Shown here: positions 6,173 through 14,245 of the stretch, one piece after another
How positions within the stretch are numbered: position 1 is the stretch's first letter
Layout: every line of letters starts with the position of its first letter
Origin: CAZXIC01 sp964640195
Lineage (GTDB): Archaea > Iainarchaeota > Iainarchaeia > Iainarchaeales > GCA-2688035
Assembly (NCBI GenBank): GCA_964640195.1
Contig: CAZXIC010000014.1
Span: forward strand, 1 to 26,475
Direction of reading: 5' to 3'
Length of the DNA stretch: 26,475 nt
Notes under the pieces: generated by a model
Told to the model about the DNA's origin: nothing
The model's input: only the letters and a program-made list of their open reading frames with translations
The model's database searches: none
Made by a program: the position numbers and the translations under genes

Positions 6173-8560
6173 TTAAAATTCCAATTCCACAGAGAGTTCT
6201 TTTCCTTTCCTAACCTCTATCTTGTTGATTCTCATAGTTCGCTTGACAGTCTCCTCTAAAGATTTGAATTTTTCCGGTTCAGCAATTGTTATAATCGCCT
6301 TTTGCACAGGGGCATTTAGGGGTTTCATTGCCTCTGTCTTCTTTTTCCTGCCCAATGAGATGATTCCCGACATCATTAAGGCTTCTTCATCCGCCTCTTT
6401 GTAAATAAATTCCTCCTTTGCTTCCGGCCACTTTTCAAGGTGAATGCTTTTTCCCTTCAGGCGCTTCCTGAACATGCTGTGGGCGATTTCCTCTGTCATG
6501 TGCGGCAAAAACGGCGCAAGCAGCAGCAGGCAGTTCCAGACAACCTCCTGCAGGACAGCTGCAGCAATTTTCCCGCTCTTGTCTTTCTTGTTGTAAACCC
6601 TGCCTTTCACTTCCTCAATGTAGAAGTCTGCAAACTCGAGCCAGAAAAAGTTCCTTGTCCAATTCAGCGCCTTGCTGAAATCATATTTTTCAAAAGCTTC
6701 AGTTGAATCCCTGATTAGGCTGTTTAGCCTGCTTAAAATTATCCTGTCCTCTTCCAATAACTTTTTCTTATCAATCTTCCCTACCTTCAAACCTTTCGTT
6801 GCGCCTGCAACAAACCTTGAGGCGTTGTACAATTTCACCAAAAACTTTTTGCCTGCAACCATCTCCTTTTCCATGAACGGGATGTCCTCGCCGAGCGTTG
6901 GCAGGCCAGCCCAGTAGCGCAGCACATCAGAGCTGTATTTTGCAATCATTTCCTCAGGGGTTATGACATTGCCGAGGCTCTTGCTCATCTTCTTCCCCCT
7001 CGGATCCAAAGCCCAGCCGTTTATCATCACTGTTTTCCAGGGCAGCTGCTGCTGGTGGAACAGTGCCTTGACAATTGTGTTGAAAGCCCACAACGCAATT
7101 ATGTCATGCCCCTGCGGCCTCAAAGTCATCGGGAAAATCTTCTTAAACAAAGCGCCTCCCTCAGCCCACTTTCCGTTTATCTGCGGCGTTAGGCTGCTCG
7201 TAAACCATGTGTCCAGAGTGTCCTCTTCCCCAATAAACTCGCTGCTGCCGCACTTGCATTTCCCCCTTGGCTTGTCCTTCAATGGATCAACCGGCAGCCG
7301 GCTTTCCTCTGCGACAATAACCCCCTTGCAGTGCTTGCAGTACCACACAGGAAACGGCACCCCGTAATACCGCTGCCTTGAAATGCACCAGTCCCACTGC
7401 AAGCCCTTAATCCAGTTGTCGTACCTTGACCTCATGTATTCCGGCACCCACTGCAAGGCAGCTGCCTTCACGATGTACTCATCTTTCAGGTCAAGGTAGC
7501 GGACAAACCACTGCCTGCTCGGCAGAATCTCCATCTCTGTCTTGCACCGCTCGTGGACATTCACAACATGCCTTATTGGCTTCCTTCCTTTCAGCAGCCC
7601 TGCTTTTTCCAGGTCTGCAACAATTGCCTCCCTTGCCTCGCTAATCCGCATGCCCCTGTATTTCCCAGCCAGTTCATTCATCTTCCCGTCACTTGTCAAG
7701 ACAGTCCTCAATGGCAGGTTGTGTGCAAAATACCACTGCATGTCTGTCTGGTCGCCGAAAGTACAGCACATTACAATTCCAGTGCCCTTTTCCGGGTCTG
7801 CCCTACTATCCTCAAGCACCGATACTTGCAGGTCAAACAGCGGAACCTGCAGCTTTTTTCCGACAAGGTGCCTGTATCTCCTGTCAGTCGGATGCACAAA
7901 AACAGCAACGCACGCTGGCAGAAGCTCCGGCCTTGTCGTTGAAATGGTTATTTCACTGCCCTCAGCTGTTTTGAATACAACCTCGTTGAAATTGCTCTCA
8001 ATCTCCCTGTCTTCAAGCTCTGCCTGCGCAACAGCTGTCTCGCAGCTCGGGCACCACATTGCAGGCGCATCTTTTTGGTACAGCCTGCCCTGCCTATACA
8101 AATCCAGGAAGCTGAACTGCGCTGTTTTCCTCGCAAGCCTGTCAATCGTCCTGTACAACAGATTCCAGTCAACGCTCAGCCCAAGGCTCCTGAAGCCCCT
8201 CTCCATAGCCTTTTCCTGCTCCTTGGTGTGCTTGAGCACGAGCTTTATGAATTCCGCCCTGCTGAAATTACGCTGCTTCACCCCGAGCTTTTTCTCAACC
8301 ATCAGCGCTGTTGCCAGGCCATTGTTGTCAAAACCAAACGGGTGGAAAACATTGAAACCTGCCATTTTTTTATACCTTGCAATAAAATCCTGCTGCGCGA
8401 ATGCAAACGCGTGCCCCAGGTGCATTGTTCCTGAGACAGTTGGCGGCGGGGTGTCAATGCTGTACACAGGCTTCTTGCTTTTTGCATCAAAGCGGTATAT
8501 GCCGTTCTTTTCCCAGTAATTCCGCCATTTGCGCTCTGTTGCCCGAAAATCCAGTGCCAT
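6173..8560 (-). CDS. valS: Valyl-tRNA synthetase
   Basis: This 795-residue class I synthetase charges tRNA-Val. The HIGH motif is H-L-G-H (47-50) and the KMSKS motif is K-M-S-K-S (524-528). Between them lie the CP1 editing domain (I-S-T-T-R-P-E-L-L-P) and two Zn-type Cys clusters (C-P-S-C, and C-K-H-C with C-K-C). The W-C-I-S-R-Q-R-Y-Y-G and D-T-W-F-T-S-S motifs are typical of ValRS. The start M-A-L-D-F-R-A-T-E-R at 8560 was chosen because 54 upstream in-frame codons have no family resemblance and antisense-overlap the next gene. A symmetric TATA element, CTATATAG (8607-8614), lies suitably upstream. The gene is the first of the valS-bud32-rps15-eS1 group. Confidence 0.96.
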   Translation of the reverse strand: MALDFRATERKWRNYWEKNGIYRFDAKSKKPVYSIDTPPPTVSGTMHLGHAFAFAQQDFIARYKKMAGFNVFHPFGFDNNGLATALMVEKKLGVKQRNFSRAEFIKLVLKHTKEQEKAMERGFRSLGLSVDWNLLYRTIDRLARKTAQFSFLDLYRQGRLYQKDAPAMWCPSCETAVAQAELEDREIESNFNEVVFKTAEGSEITISTTRPELLPACVAVFVHPTDRRYRHLVGKKLQVPLFDLQVSVLEDSRADPEKGTGIVMCCTFGDQTDMQWYFAHNLPLRTVLTSDGKMNELAGKYRGMRISEAREAIVADLEKAGLLKGRKPIRHVVNVHERCKTEMEILPSRQWFVRYLDLKDEYIVKAAALQWVPEYMRSRYDNWIKGLQWDWCISRQRYYGVPFPVWYCKHCKGVIVAEESRLPVDPLKDKPRGKCKCGSSEFIGEEDTLDTWFTSSLTPQINGKWAEGGALFKKIFPMTLRPQGHDIIALWAFNTIVKALFHQQQLPWKTVMINGWALDPRGKKMSKSLGNVITPEEMIAKYSSDVLRYWAGLPTLGEDIPFMEKEMVAGKKFLVKLYNASRFVAGATKGLKVGKIDKKKLLEEDRIILSRLNSLIRDSTEAFEKYDFSKALNWTRNFFWLEFADFYIEEVKGRVYNKKDKSGKIAAAVLQEVVWNCLLLLAPFLPHMTEEIAHSMFRKRLKGKSIHLEKWPEAKEEFIYKEADEEALMMSGIISLGRKKKTEAMKPLNAPVQKAIITIAEPEKFKSLEETVKRTMRINKIEVRKGKELSVELEF

Positions 8561-8606
8561 AGGAAAAGAGTGTGGAAGAAAAAGAATAAAAACAAGTTTT
8601 TTCAAT

Positions 8607-8614
8607 CTATATAG
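8607..8614 (-). promoter_or_regulatory. TATA box, probable valS promoter
   Basis: CTATATAG is a self-complementary TATA element in the 63-base gap between divergent valS and the SdpI gene. It lies 47-54 bases before the valS ATG, allowing a leader of roughly 20-25 bases. It is only 10-17 bases from the SdpI ATG, too close for that gene unless the transcript starts inside it. Confidence 0.45.
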
Positions 8615-8623
8615 GGCTTTTTG

Positions 8624-9268
8624 ATGAACCTGTTCAAGGCAGCGTGCGTTGCGCTTGTAATTGCGGCTGTTGCAGCCGGCTTCCTTGTTTACCCTTCCCT
8701 GCCGGCAAGGGTTCCAACGCACTGGAACGCTGCCGGAGAGGTTGATGCCTATGGTCCGAGCTGGGTCGGTGCGCTTCTGCTGCCTTTGGTGATGGCGTTT
8801 GTTCTGCTGCTGTTCGCATTGATTCCGAAAATAGCGGTGTTCAAGGAAAATTTTGGGGCTTTTGAGAAGCAGTACTGGGCCCTTGGCTTAATCATACTGC
8901 TTTTCTTCGCCTTGTTTTATGCGATAACGCTTGCGCCGAACTACGGCTTCCAGGCAAATGTTTCGCAGCCCCTTGTCCTGCTGGCCGCGATGCTTTTCAT
9001 CGCAGTTGGCATCCTGATGCCCTCTTTCAAGAGGAATTTTTTTGTCGGCATCAGGACCCCCTGGACGCTTGCAAACGACATTGTGTGGGAGAAAACGCAC
9101 AGGCTCGGGGGAAAGCTGTTCATTGCAGCAGGCGTTATATCCCTCACGGGCCTGCTGGCGCTTGGCTTTTCAATTACCCTGCTGATAGGAGCAGTTCTTG
9201 CAGCAGCCGCAATATCGGTTGTTTACTCCTTCCTCGCGTTCAGGAAGACAGGCAAAAGGCAATTGTAA
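8624..9268 (+). CDS. SdpI/DUF1648-family membrane protein
   Basis: This 214-residue protein has about six transmembrane helices. Residues 23-50 show the DUF1648 pattern (Y-P-S-L-P-A-R-V-P-T-H-W-N-A-A-G-E-V-D). The second half has the SdpI signature R-N-F-F-V-G-I-R-T-P-W-T-L followed by W-E-K-T-H-R-L-G-G. Bacillus SdpI is the immunity protein and signal receptor for the SdpC killing factor. In archaea the role is unknown and no SdpC-like toxin or SdpR regulator is adjacent. The ATG at 8624 is preferred over the TTG immediately before it. The gene is single, divergent from valS and convergent with dnaJ. Confidence 0.82.
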   Translation: MNLFKAACVALVIAAVAAGFLVYPSLPARVPTHWNAAGEVDAYGPSWVGALLLPLVMAFVLLLFALIPKIAVFKENFGAFEKQYWALGLIILLFFALFYAITLAPNYGFQANVSQPLVLLAAMLFIAVGILMPSFKRNFFVGIRTPWTLANDIVWEKTHRLGGKLFIAAGVISLTGLLALGFSITLLIGAVLAAAAISVVYSFLAFRKTGKRQL

Positions 9269-9277
9269 AAAAGTTTT

Positions 9278-10417
9278 TTACCCCTTGAAGCGCTTCCTGA
9301 CCCGTTCAAAAAAGCTGCTTCTTTCTTTTGCCAGCCTCTCTTCTTTCGCGATTTCCTCAAACAGCTGCCTCTGCCTCTTGCTCATTTTTCCAGGGGTCTG
9401 CACAAGAACTTTCACGTATTCATCCCCGTAACCCTGCCCGTCCAGCTCCTTTATGCCCTTGCCCTTCAGCCGGAAAATCGTTCCAGTCTGCGTGGCTGCC
9501 GGGACCTTGATTGTTGCCTCGCCCTTTAGCGTTGGCACGTCCAGCTTTGTCCCAAGAGCGGCTTCGCTGAAGCTGATAGGAACCTCCGCGAAAATGTCAC
9601 TGCCATCCCTCTTGAATATCTCGTGTTCTCCAACGAAAATCACGACAAACAGGTCGCCAGGCCTGCCACCCCTTGTTCCGGCATTTCCTTCGTTGCGCAG
9701 CCTCAGGTGGTTGCCTGTGTTGATTCCTGCTGGAACCTTCACCCTTATCTTCCTCCTTGCCTTTATCCTACCCTTCCCGCTGCATTTCCTGCAAACGTTT
9801 TTCACTGTTTTTCCAGTGCCGTTGCATTTTCCGCAGGTTGTCTGTGTTGAGAACACGCCGAACATTGTCCTGCGCGTGTTCCTTGTAAAGCCCCTGCCCT
9901 GGCACTGCCTGCATGTTTCCTCGCCAGTACCGCCTTTTCCATTGCATGAATCGCATTCCTCAATCCTTTCCACTGCAACGGTTTTCTCCGTTCCGAACGC
10001 TGCCTCCTCAAAGGAAACGTTCAGGTCAAACCGCAGGTTCCTGCCCTGCCTTGGCTCATTCCTTGTCGTCCCAAACGCTTCCTTGAACAAGTCTCCAAAA
10101 CCGCCCAATCCATTGAAGCCCTCGAATATGTCCGAGAAGTCGAAGTCAAAGCCCCTGGTTCCAGAGCCCCTGAAGCCCTGGAATCCCTGGAAGCCTTCAA
10201 ACGCATGCCCGAATTGGTCGTAGTTTGCCTTCTTCTGCGGGTCTGAAAGAACCTGGTAGGCTTCCAGTATCTCCTTGAATTTCTCTTCGCTGCCTTGCTC
10301 TTTGTTCAAATCAGGATGGTATTTCTTTGCCAGGCCCTTGTACGCTTTTTTCACTTCGTCAACTGATGCGCCGTGCTTTAACCCAAGCACGTCGTAGTAA
10401 TCGCGCTTTTCAGGCAT
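9278..10417 (-). CDS. dnaJ: Chaperone DnaJ (Hsp40, class A)
   Basis: This 379-residue full-length DnaJ has a J domain (1-70) with H-P-D at 34-36, a Gly/Phe-rich linker (about 72-120), four C-x-x-C-x-G-x-G zinc repeats, and the two C-terminal substrate-binding domains. It stimulates DnaK's ATPase and delivers unfolded clients. It closely resembles bacterial DnaJ, consistent with the known bacterial origin of the DnaK system in those archaea that have it. It follows dnaK by 50 bases. That gap includes a T-rich, TATA-like stretch around 10447-10457, so it may also have its own promoter. Confidence 0.96.
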   Translation of the reverse strand: MPEKRDYYDVLGLKHGASVDEVKKAYKGLAKKYHPDLNKEQGSEEKFKEILEAYQVLSDPQKKANYDQFGHAFEGFQGFQGFRGSGTRGFDFDFSDIFEGFNGLGGFGDLFKEAFGTTRNEPRQGRNLRFDLNVSFEEAAFGTEKTVAVERIEECDSCNGKGGTGEETCRQCQGRGFTRNTRRTMFGVFSTQTTCGKCNGTGKTVKNVCRKCSGKGRIKARRKIRVKVPAGINTGNHLRLRNEGNAGTRGGRPGDLFVVIFVGEHEIFKRDGSDIFAEVPISFSEAALGTKLDVPTLKGEATIKVPAATQTGTIFRLKGKGIKELDGQGYGDEYVKVLVQTPGKMSKRQRQLFEEIAKEERLAKERSSFFERVRKRFKG

Positions 10418-10467
10418 TTAGTTGCACCGTAAAAGAAACTGGGCAAAACAAATAAAAAATGCGGGCT

Positions 10468-12378
10468 TTATTTCTTTTCCTTTTTTTCCTTGTCCTTCTT
10501 CTCTCCCTTCACTTCGTAGTCTGCATCAACAACCTTTCCGCCTTTCTCTGTACCGCCTTTCTTCCCTTCCTTTCCTTTGCCAGTTTCTCCCTGCGCCCCC
10601 TGCTGTTTCTTTGCTGCCTCCTGTGCCGCTTTCTGGTAAATCTCTGTCCCAATCTGCTGCATTCCCTTGTTCAGCTCTTCCATCTTTGCCTTGATTGCAG
10701 CAACATCTTTCGGCTCCTTGCCCAGCAGCTCTTTCAGCTCGTCGTTTTTCTTCTTGACAGCATCCAACTTTCCCTTGTCAACCTTGTCTTTCATCTCGGC
10801 AAGCATCTTTTCAGTGCTGTAGGTAAGGGCATCAGCCTGGTTGACTGCTTCAACCTCCTGCTTGCGCTTCCTGTCCTCTGCAGCGTGCGCTTCTGCCTCC
10901 TTCCTCATCTTCTCTATTTCCTCCTCGTTCAGCTTCTGCGACGCAACAATCTTTATCCCCTGTTCCTTTCCTGTCCCAAGGTCTTTTGCCTTAACGTGGA
11001 CGATGCCGTTTGCGTCAATGTCAAAGGTTACCTCAATCTGCGGAACGCCCCTCGGCGCTGGAGGTATGCCGACCAGCTGGAATCTTCCCAGAGTTTTGTT
11101 GCCTGCAGCCATTTCCCTTTCGCCCTGCAGGACATGCACATCCACTGCCGGCTGGTTGTCTGCAGCAGTTGAAAAAATCTGGCTCTTTTTCGTAGGGATT
11201 GTTGTGTTCCTTGCTATAAGCGGTGTCCTGATTCCGCCAAGAGTCTCAATTCCAAGGGTCAAAGGGGTTACGTCAAGCAGCAGGACGTCCTTCACTTCCC
11301 CGCTCAACACGCCTGCCTGGACAGCTGCACCCATTGCAACGCATTCCATCGGGTCGACGCCTCGTTCAACCTTCGTTCCTACAATCCTTTCAACAAAGCG
11401 CTGCACAGCCGGCATCCTTGTAGGGCCACCAACCAGGATTATCTTGTGTATGTCTGCTGGCTGCACGTTTGCGTCAGCCAAAGCCTGCTGCACTGGCTGC
11501 TCGCACCTCTTGATTATCGGCTCAACCAACTGCTCCAGCTTTGCCCTTTTTACCTTCATAGTCAAATGCTTTGGCCCTGCCTTGTCAGCCGTAATGTAAG
11601 GCAAATTAATGTCTGTCTCAAGCACTGTTGAAAGCTCAATCTTCGCCTTTTCCACTGCTTCCAGCAGCCTCTGCATCGCCATCCTGTCCTCTTTCAGGTC
11701 AACGCCCTGCTCTTTCCTGAATTCAGCAGCGACATGGTCGAGCAGTGCCTTGTCCATGTCTGTCCCGCCGAGCTGCGTATCTCCTGAAGTTGACTTTACC
11801 TCAAAAACGCCGTCGCCAAACTCCATTACAGTCACATCCAAAGTGCCGCCGCCGAAGTCAAAAACAAGGATTTTCTGCTCCTTTCCCTTCTTGTCCAGGC
11901 CGTATGCAAGCGACGCAGCAGTCGGCTCGTTGACAATCCTTATCACGTCCAGGCCGGCGATTTTTCCAGCATCTTTTGTTGCCTGCCTCTGGTTGTCGTC
12001 AAAGTATGCAGGCACGGTTATAACCGCCTTTTCTATCTTTTCCCCAAGAAACTCTTCAGCATCCCTCTTGATTTTCTGCAGCAGGAACGCGCTCAGCTGC
12101 TGCGGCGTGTACTCCTTGCCTGCAGCCCTGTATTTCTCGCTTGTCCCCATCTTCCTCTTGAACGCGGTAAAAGTGCCCTCTGGGTTGCTTACAGCCTGCC
12201 TTTTCGCTGGCTCGCCCACAAGCACCTGGCCATCTTTTGAGAAAGCAACATAACTGGGAAATGCTTTCCCGTAAATTGAAGCCCCCTCTGCGCTGGGAAT
12301 TATCCTCGGCTTTCCCGCTTCCAGGAATGCTGCAGCTGAGTTTGATGTTCCAAGGTCTATCCCAATGGTTTTTCCCAT
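10468..12378 (-). CDS. dnaK: Chaperone DnaK (Hsp70)
   Basis: This 636-residue Hsp70 opens with the phosphate-1 motif G-I-D-L-G-T-S-N-S and has A-Y-F-D-D-N-Q-R-Q-A-T, F-D-F-G-G-G-T-L-D-V-T and V-G-G-P-T-R-M-P. The interdomain linker V-L-L-L-D-V-T-P-L-T-L-G follows, then the substrate-binding domain and helical lid. The usual V-V-D-A-D-Y-E ending is present but is followed by a Lys/Glu tail instead of closing the protein. It refolds proteins in an ATP cycle with DnaJ and GrpE, both encoded alongside. A strong GAGGAGGGA ribosome-binding site precedes the ATG by eight bases. No residue loss is seen. Confidence 0.97.
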   Translation of the reverse strand: MGKTIGIDLGTSNSAAAFLEAGKPRIIPSAEGASIYGKAFPSYVAFSKDGQVLVGEPAKRQAVSNPEGTFTAFKRKMGTSEKYRAAGKEYTPQQLSAFLLQKIKRDAEEFLGEKIEKAVITVPAYFDDNQRQATKDAGKIAGLDVIRIVNEPTAASLAYGLDKKGKEQKILVFDFGGGTLDVTVMEFGDGVFEVKSTSGDTQLGGTDMDKALLDHVAAEFRKEQGVDLKEDRMAMQRLLEAVEKAKIELSTVLETDINLPYITADKAGPKHLTMKVKRAKLEQLVEPIIKRCEQPVQQALADANVQPADIHKIILVGGPTRMPAVQRFVERIVGTKVERGVDPMECVAMGAAVQAGVLSGEVKDVLLLDVTPLTLGIETLGGIRTPLIARNTTIPTKKSQIFSTAADNQPAVDVHVLQGEREMAAGNKTLGRFQLVGIPPAPRGVPQIEVTFDIDANGIVHVKAKDLGTGKEQGIKIVASQKLNEEEIEKMRKEAEAHAAEDRKRKQEVEAVNQADALTYSTEKMLAEMKDKVDKGKLDAVKKKNDELKELLGKEPKDVAAIKAKMEELNKGMQQIGTEIYQKAAQEAAKKQQGAQGETGKGKEGKKGGTEKGGKVVDADYEVKGEKKDKEKKEKK

Positions 12379-12386
12379 TTTTTCTA

Positions 12387-12395
12387 TCCCTCCTC
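12387..12395 (-). promoter_or_regulatory. Strong Shine-Dalgarno sequence of dnaK
   Basis: On the minus strand GAGGAGGGA lies eight bases before the dnaK ATG. It is among the longest purine-rich Shine-Dalgarno matches in the window, consistent with high expression of an internal operon gene. Confidence 0.65.
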
Positions 12396-12430
12396 TTGGA
12401 TTGTTTCAGCCATTTTTTGCAATCGCCTCT

Positions 12431-12456
12431 AAAAAAATCAAGCGCCCTCAAAGGGC
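12431..12456 (-). terminator. Terminator-like hairpin between grpE and dnaK
   Basis: Read on the minus strand, a 5-bp GC stem GCCCT/AGGGC with loop TTG (12444-12456) is followed after six bases by seven T residues (12437-12431). It sits inside the grpE-dnaK gap, 28 bases after the grpE stop. It could attenuate readthrough or mark an RNA 3' end. The stem is short, so this is tentative. Confidence 0.35.
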
Positions 12457-12483
12457 ATTTCCGGAATAAGCTCATCCGGCAAA

Positions 12484-13095
12484 TCAAGCGGATTTGGCTT
12501 CCTCTTCACGCTTCCCACTCCTTTTATTCACCTTTACTTTCGCATGCCTTAAAACCCTTCCGCCAAGCATGTAGCCTTTCTGGAATTCCTCCAAGACTGT
12601 TCCGTCCTGCCTGCCTGCATCGCTTCCCTGCATCATCGCCTCGTGCAGCATCGGGTCAAACTGCTCCCCAACTGCCTTTATCTCATGCAGGCCGTGGCAT
12701 TGCAGCATCGCCAGCAATTGCCTGTGCAGCAATCCAATCCCTTTTACTGCGTCATCTTTTGATACATTCTCCTGCTTCTCAAGTTTTTCGCCGGCAGCCT
12801 GCATGCTGTCAAGCAATGGCAAAAGTTCCTTTACAAACGCAGCCTTCGCATGCTCCCTGAATTCCTCCTTTTCCCTCTGCGTCCTCTTGCAGCTGTTCTC
12901 AAAATCTGCCTGGACCCTTTGCAGGGTTTCCTTCAGCTCCTGCATCTGCCGCTGCAGCTCCTTCTCCCCGCTCTTTTTTGTGCTGCCTTTCTTCACTGGC
13001 TCTTTTTTCTCCGCTGGCTTTCCCCCAGCAGCTTTTCCCATTTCCTCAGCTTTTTTCTCCACTGCTTTCCGCAATTCAGCCACCACAAGCAACAA
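12484..13095 (-). CDS. grpE: Nucleotide exchange factor GrpE
   Basis: This protein of about 200 residues releases ADP from DnaK. After a Lys/Glu/Ala-rich N-terminal stretch comes the long dimerisation coiled coil (about residues 45-110; R-V-Q-A-D-F-E-N-S-C-K-R). The C-terminal beta domain has the GrpE signature F-D-P-M-L-H-E-A-M-M and G-Y-M-L-G-G-R-V-L-R-H-A-K-V-K-V. The start is uncertain: TTG at 13095 and 13092 and GTG at 13086 and 13083 are all in frame, with no Shine-Dalgarno. It is first in grpE-dnaK-dnaJ and divergent from a winged-helix gene, whose shared promoter region carries repeats. Confidence 0.93.
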   Translation of the reverse strand: MLLVVAELRKAVEKKAEEMGKAAGGKPAEKKEPVKKGSTKKSGEKELQRQMQELKETLQRVQADFENSCKRTQREKEEFREHAKAAFVKELLPLLDSMQAAGEKLEKQENVSKDDAVKGIGLLHRQLLAMLQCHGLHEIKAVGEQFDPMLHEAMMQGSDAGRQDGTVLEEFQKGYMLGGRVLRHAKVKVNKRSGKREEEAKSA

Positions 13096-13102
13096 TTGTC
13101 CA

Positions 13103-13134
13103 AATTCTTTAATCGTTTACATAATTCTTTAAAC
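13103..13134. promoter_or_regulatory. Repeats in the heat-shock promoter region (candidate operator)
   Basis: The 10-mer AATTCTTTAA occurs twice, at 13103-13112 and 13123-13132, exactly 20 bases apart (about two helical turns). Overlapping it is an inverted repeat GTTTA (13115-13119)/TAAAC (13130-13134). All lie between grpE and the divergent winged-helix gene. On the minus strand the right copy reads TTTAAAG, a plausible TATA box for grpE. They are good candidates for regulator binding sites. Confidence 0.45.
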
Positions 13135-13140
13135 AAAGAG

Positions 13141-13150
13141 TTTTTATTTG
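13141..13150 (+). promoter_or_regulatory. TATA box of the winged-helix gene
   Basis: TTTTTATTTG lies 22-31 bases before the ATG at 13172. The ATG has no Shine-Dalgarno sequence, so a leaderless transcript is likely. Confidence 0.45.
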
Positions 13151-13171
13151 TTTCTGTTTCCTTATTGTTTT

Positions 13172-13603
13172 ATGGAGGGCGAAACAAGGAAAGCTTCCTT
13201 CAAAATAGTCATCAGAAGAGTGGAAAAGCCTTTTTCGAGAGGCCTTGACAAGGAGCTTGACTGGATTTGCAGGTGCCTCGGCTTCTTTGAGCCGATTGAC
13301 AGGGAGAAGACTGCTGCGTCAATCTTCAAGGAAGTGGTGAGGGCAAGCGAGGAAAAGAAGCCCCTTACGTCAACAGCGCTTGCAAAGCGCGTTGACATGA
13401 GCAGGGGCAGCGTGATAAACCACCTTAACAGGCTGCAGCAGAGCGGCTTGATTGTGAGGCAGGGGCGCTTCTATTTGCCGAGGAGCAGCAGCATGTTCAG
13501 GACAATCGAGGAAGTCGAGGAGGACATAGAAAGAGTCTTCCAGAGGATGAAGAAAATCGCAAGGGAAATCGACGAGGAATTCGGGATAAGGGTGGAAGAG
13601 TAA
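13172..13603 (+). CDS. Winged helix-turn-helix protein, candidate heat-shock regulator
   Basis: This 143-residue protein has a winged-HTH domain at about residues 46-105. In L-T-S-T-A-L-A-K-R-V-D-M-S-R-G-S-V-I-N-H-L the recognition helix is S-R-G-S-V-I-N-H-L-N-R-L, followed by the wing G-L-I-V-R-Q-G-R-F-Y-L. Residues 108-138 form a charged helix that may mediate dimerisation. It resembles archaeal ArsR/TrmB-type regulators, but I cannot name a specific family member. It is transcribed away from grpE-dnaK-dnaJ across a 76-base shared promoter region containing repeats. The ATG at 13172 is chosen over an upstream in-frame TTG because of the TATA spacing. A role in controlling the chaperone operon is inference from position. 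Confidence 0.75.
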   Translation: MEGETRKASFKIVIRRVEKPFSRGLDKELDWICRCLGFFEPIDREKTAASIFKEVVRASEEKKPLTSTALAKRVDMSRGSVINHLNRLQQSGLIVRQGRFYLPRSSSMFRTIEEVEEDIERVFQRMKKIAREIDEEFGIRVEE

Positions 13604-13767
13604 TGGCAAAAATAAGAAGGCGTTCAACAGGCGAGCATGCCCGCAAGAAGCCTAAAAAAGTCCGCTTTCAGGCTGGTCAGCCGGTTCACGTTGTCGGTGG
13701 GGAGCATGTAGGGTATACTGGGACGATAAAAAAAGTAAGCGGAAAGTTTGCAGTTGTTCAGGTTTGA
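13603..13767 (+). CDS. Small basic KOW-motif protein
   Basis: This 54-residue ORF has an ATG overlapping the winged-helix stop by one base (TAATG). After a Lys/Arg-rich head it shows a KOW-like segment: G-Q-P-V-H-V-V-G-G, then G-Y-T-G-T-I-K-K-V-S-G-K-F-A-V-V. KOW motifs occur in ribosomal proteins such as uL24 and in NusG/Spt5 and bind RNA or protein. The ORF ends at TGA 13765-13767, but the same frame then stays open through 14157, so the natural product may be longer or the gene may be broken. No precise family is recognised. Confidence 0.5.
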   Translation: MAKIRRRSTGEHARKKPKKVRFQAGQPVHVVGGEHVGYTGTIKKVSGKFAVVQV

Positions 13768-13818
13768 AAAAGAACCTCTGCCGAAATCCCGCGCTTTGAA
13801 GTAACTGGAGAGGGTGGA

Positions 13819-14157
13819 TTGCGTAAAACTGCACACATCCAGTTTTCCCAGCAAAAATTTTTAAGGGTTATTCTTCGTGACATTCAGCCCCATACAACGC
13901 AGGTTCCAAAGGCTGCAAGAAGAAGCAGGCACCTAGGTGATGTGGTTTCAAGTAGGATGAGCAAGCTTCAAGCGCTTAGAACTCAGTTGCAAGAGGTGCT
14001 TAAAACGGGAAAGCTTAACGGAAAGAAAGTGCCACGAAGCACCAGAGATAAAATAATTGCTGGATTGGATACTAAAATAAAAAAACTGCAGGGCGAATTG
14101 AAGAAAAAAGGGCGGCCAAAAACACCCAAATTCGCGAGGCGGCAGGCGAGCGGCTAA
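13819..14157 (+). CDS. Basic protein of unknown function; possibly continuation of the KOW ORF
   Basis: This open frame continues in phase from the KOW ORF after a single TGA and ends at TAA 14155-14157. If read separately, the best start is TTG at 13819 behind the purine-rich GGAGAGGGTGG; an ATG at 13957 would leave only 66 residues. From 13819 it is 112 residues, strongly basic, with a helical segment (about 48-95) and a Lys/Arg/Pro tail. Codons are AT-richer than in the neighbours. I recognise no family. It may be a small nucleic-acid-binding protein, the second half of an interrupted gene, or a readthrough product. The 13768-13818 stretch has no other feature. Confidence 0.4.
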   Translation: MRKTAHIQFSQQKFLRVILRDIQPHTTQVPKAARRSRHLGDVVSSRMSKLQALRTQLQEVLKTGKLNGKKVPRSTRDKIIAGLDTKIKKLQGELKKKGRPKTPKFARRQASG

Positions 14158-14245
14158 TATTAGGTACGCTGGCTTCTACGAAGTTGTTAATCAATTAATT
14201 TTAAACTAGGTCCAACAAGTTAACAGCACTGCAGTGCCATCAAAT

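Noticed and set aside
7542..8519. 325-codon plus-strand ORF opposite valS
   Set aside because: It is fully antisense to a confidently identified ValRS, with no recognisable domains and Ser/Leu-rich noise composition.
8624..9268. SdpI protein as part of a toxin-immunity locus
   Set aside because: No SdpC-like toxin, SdpA/SdpB maturation gene or SdpR repressor is nearby; the gene stands alone between valS and dnaJ.
13765..13767. TGA in the KOW frame as selenocysteine
   Set aside because: No selenocysteine-insertion-type RNA element is evident, no redox motif surrounds the codon, and TGA ends several other genes here.
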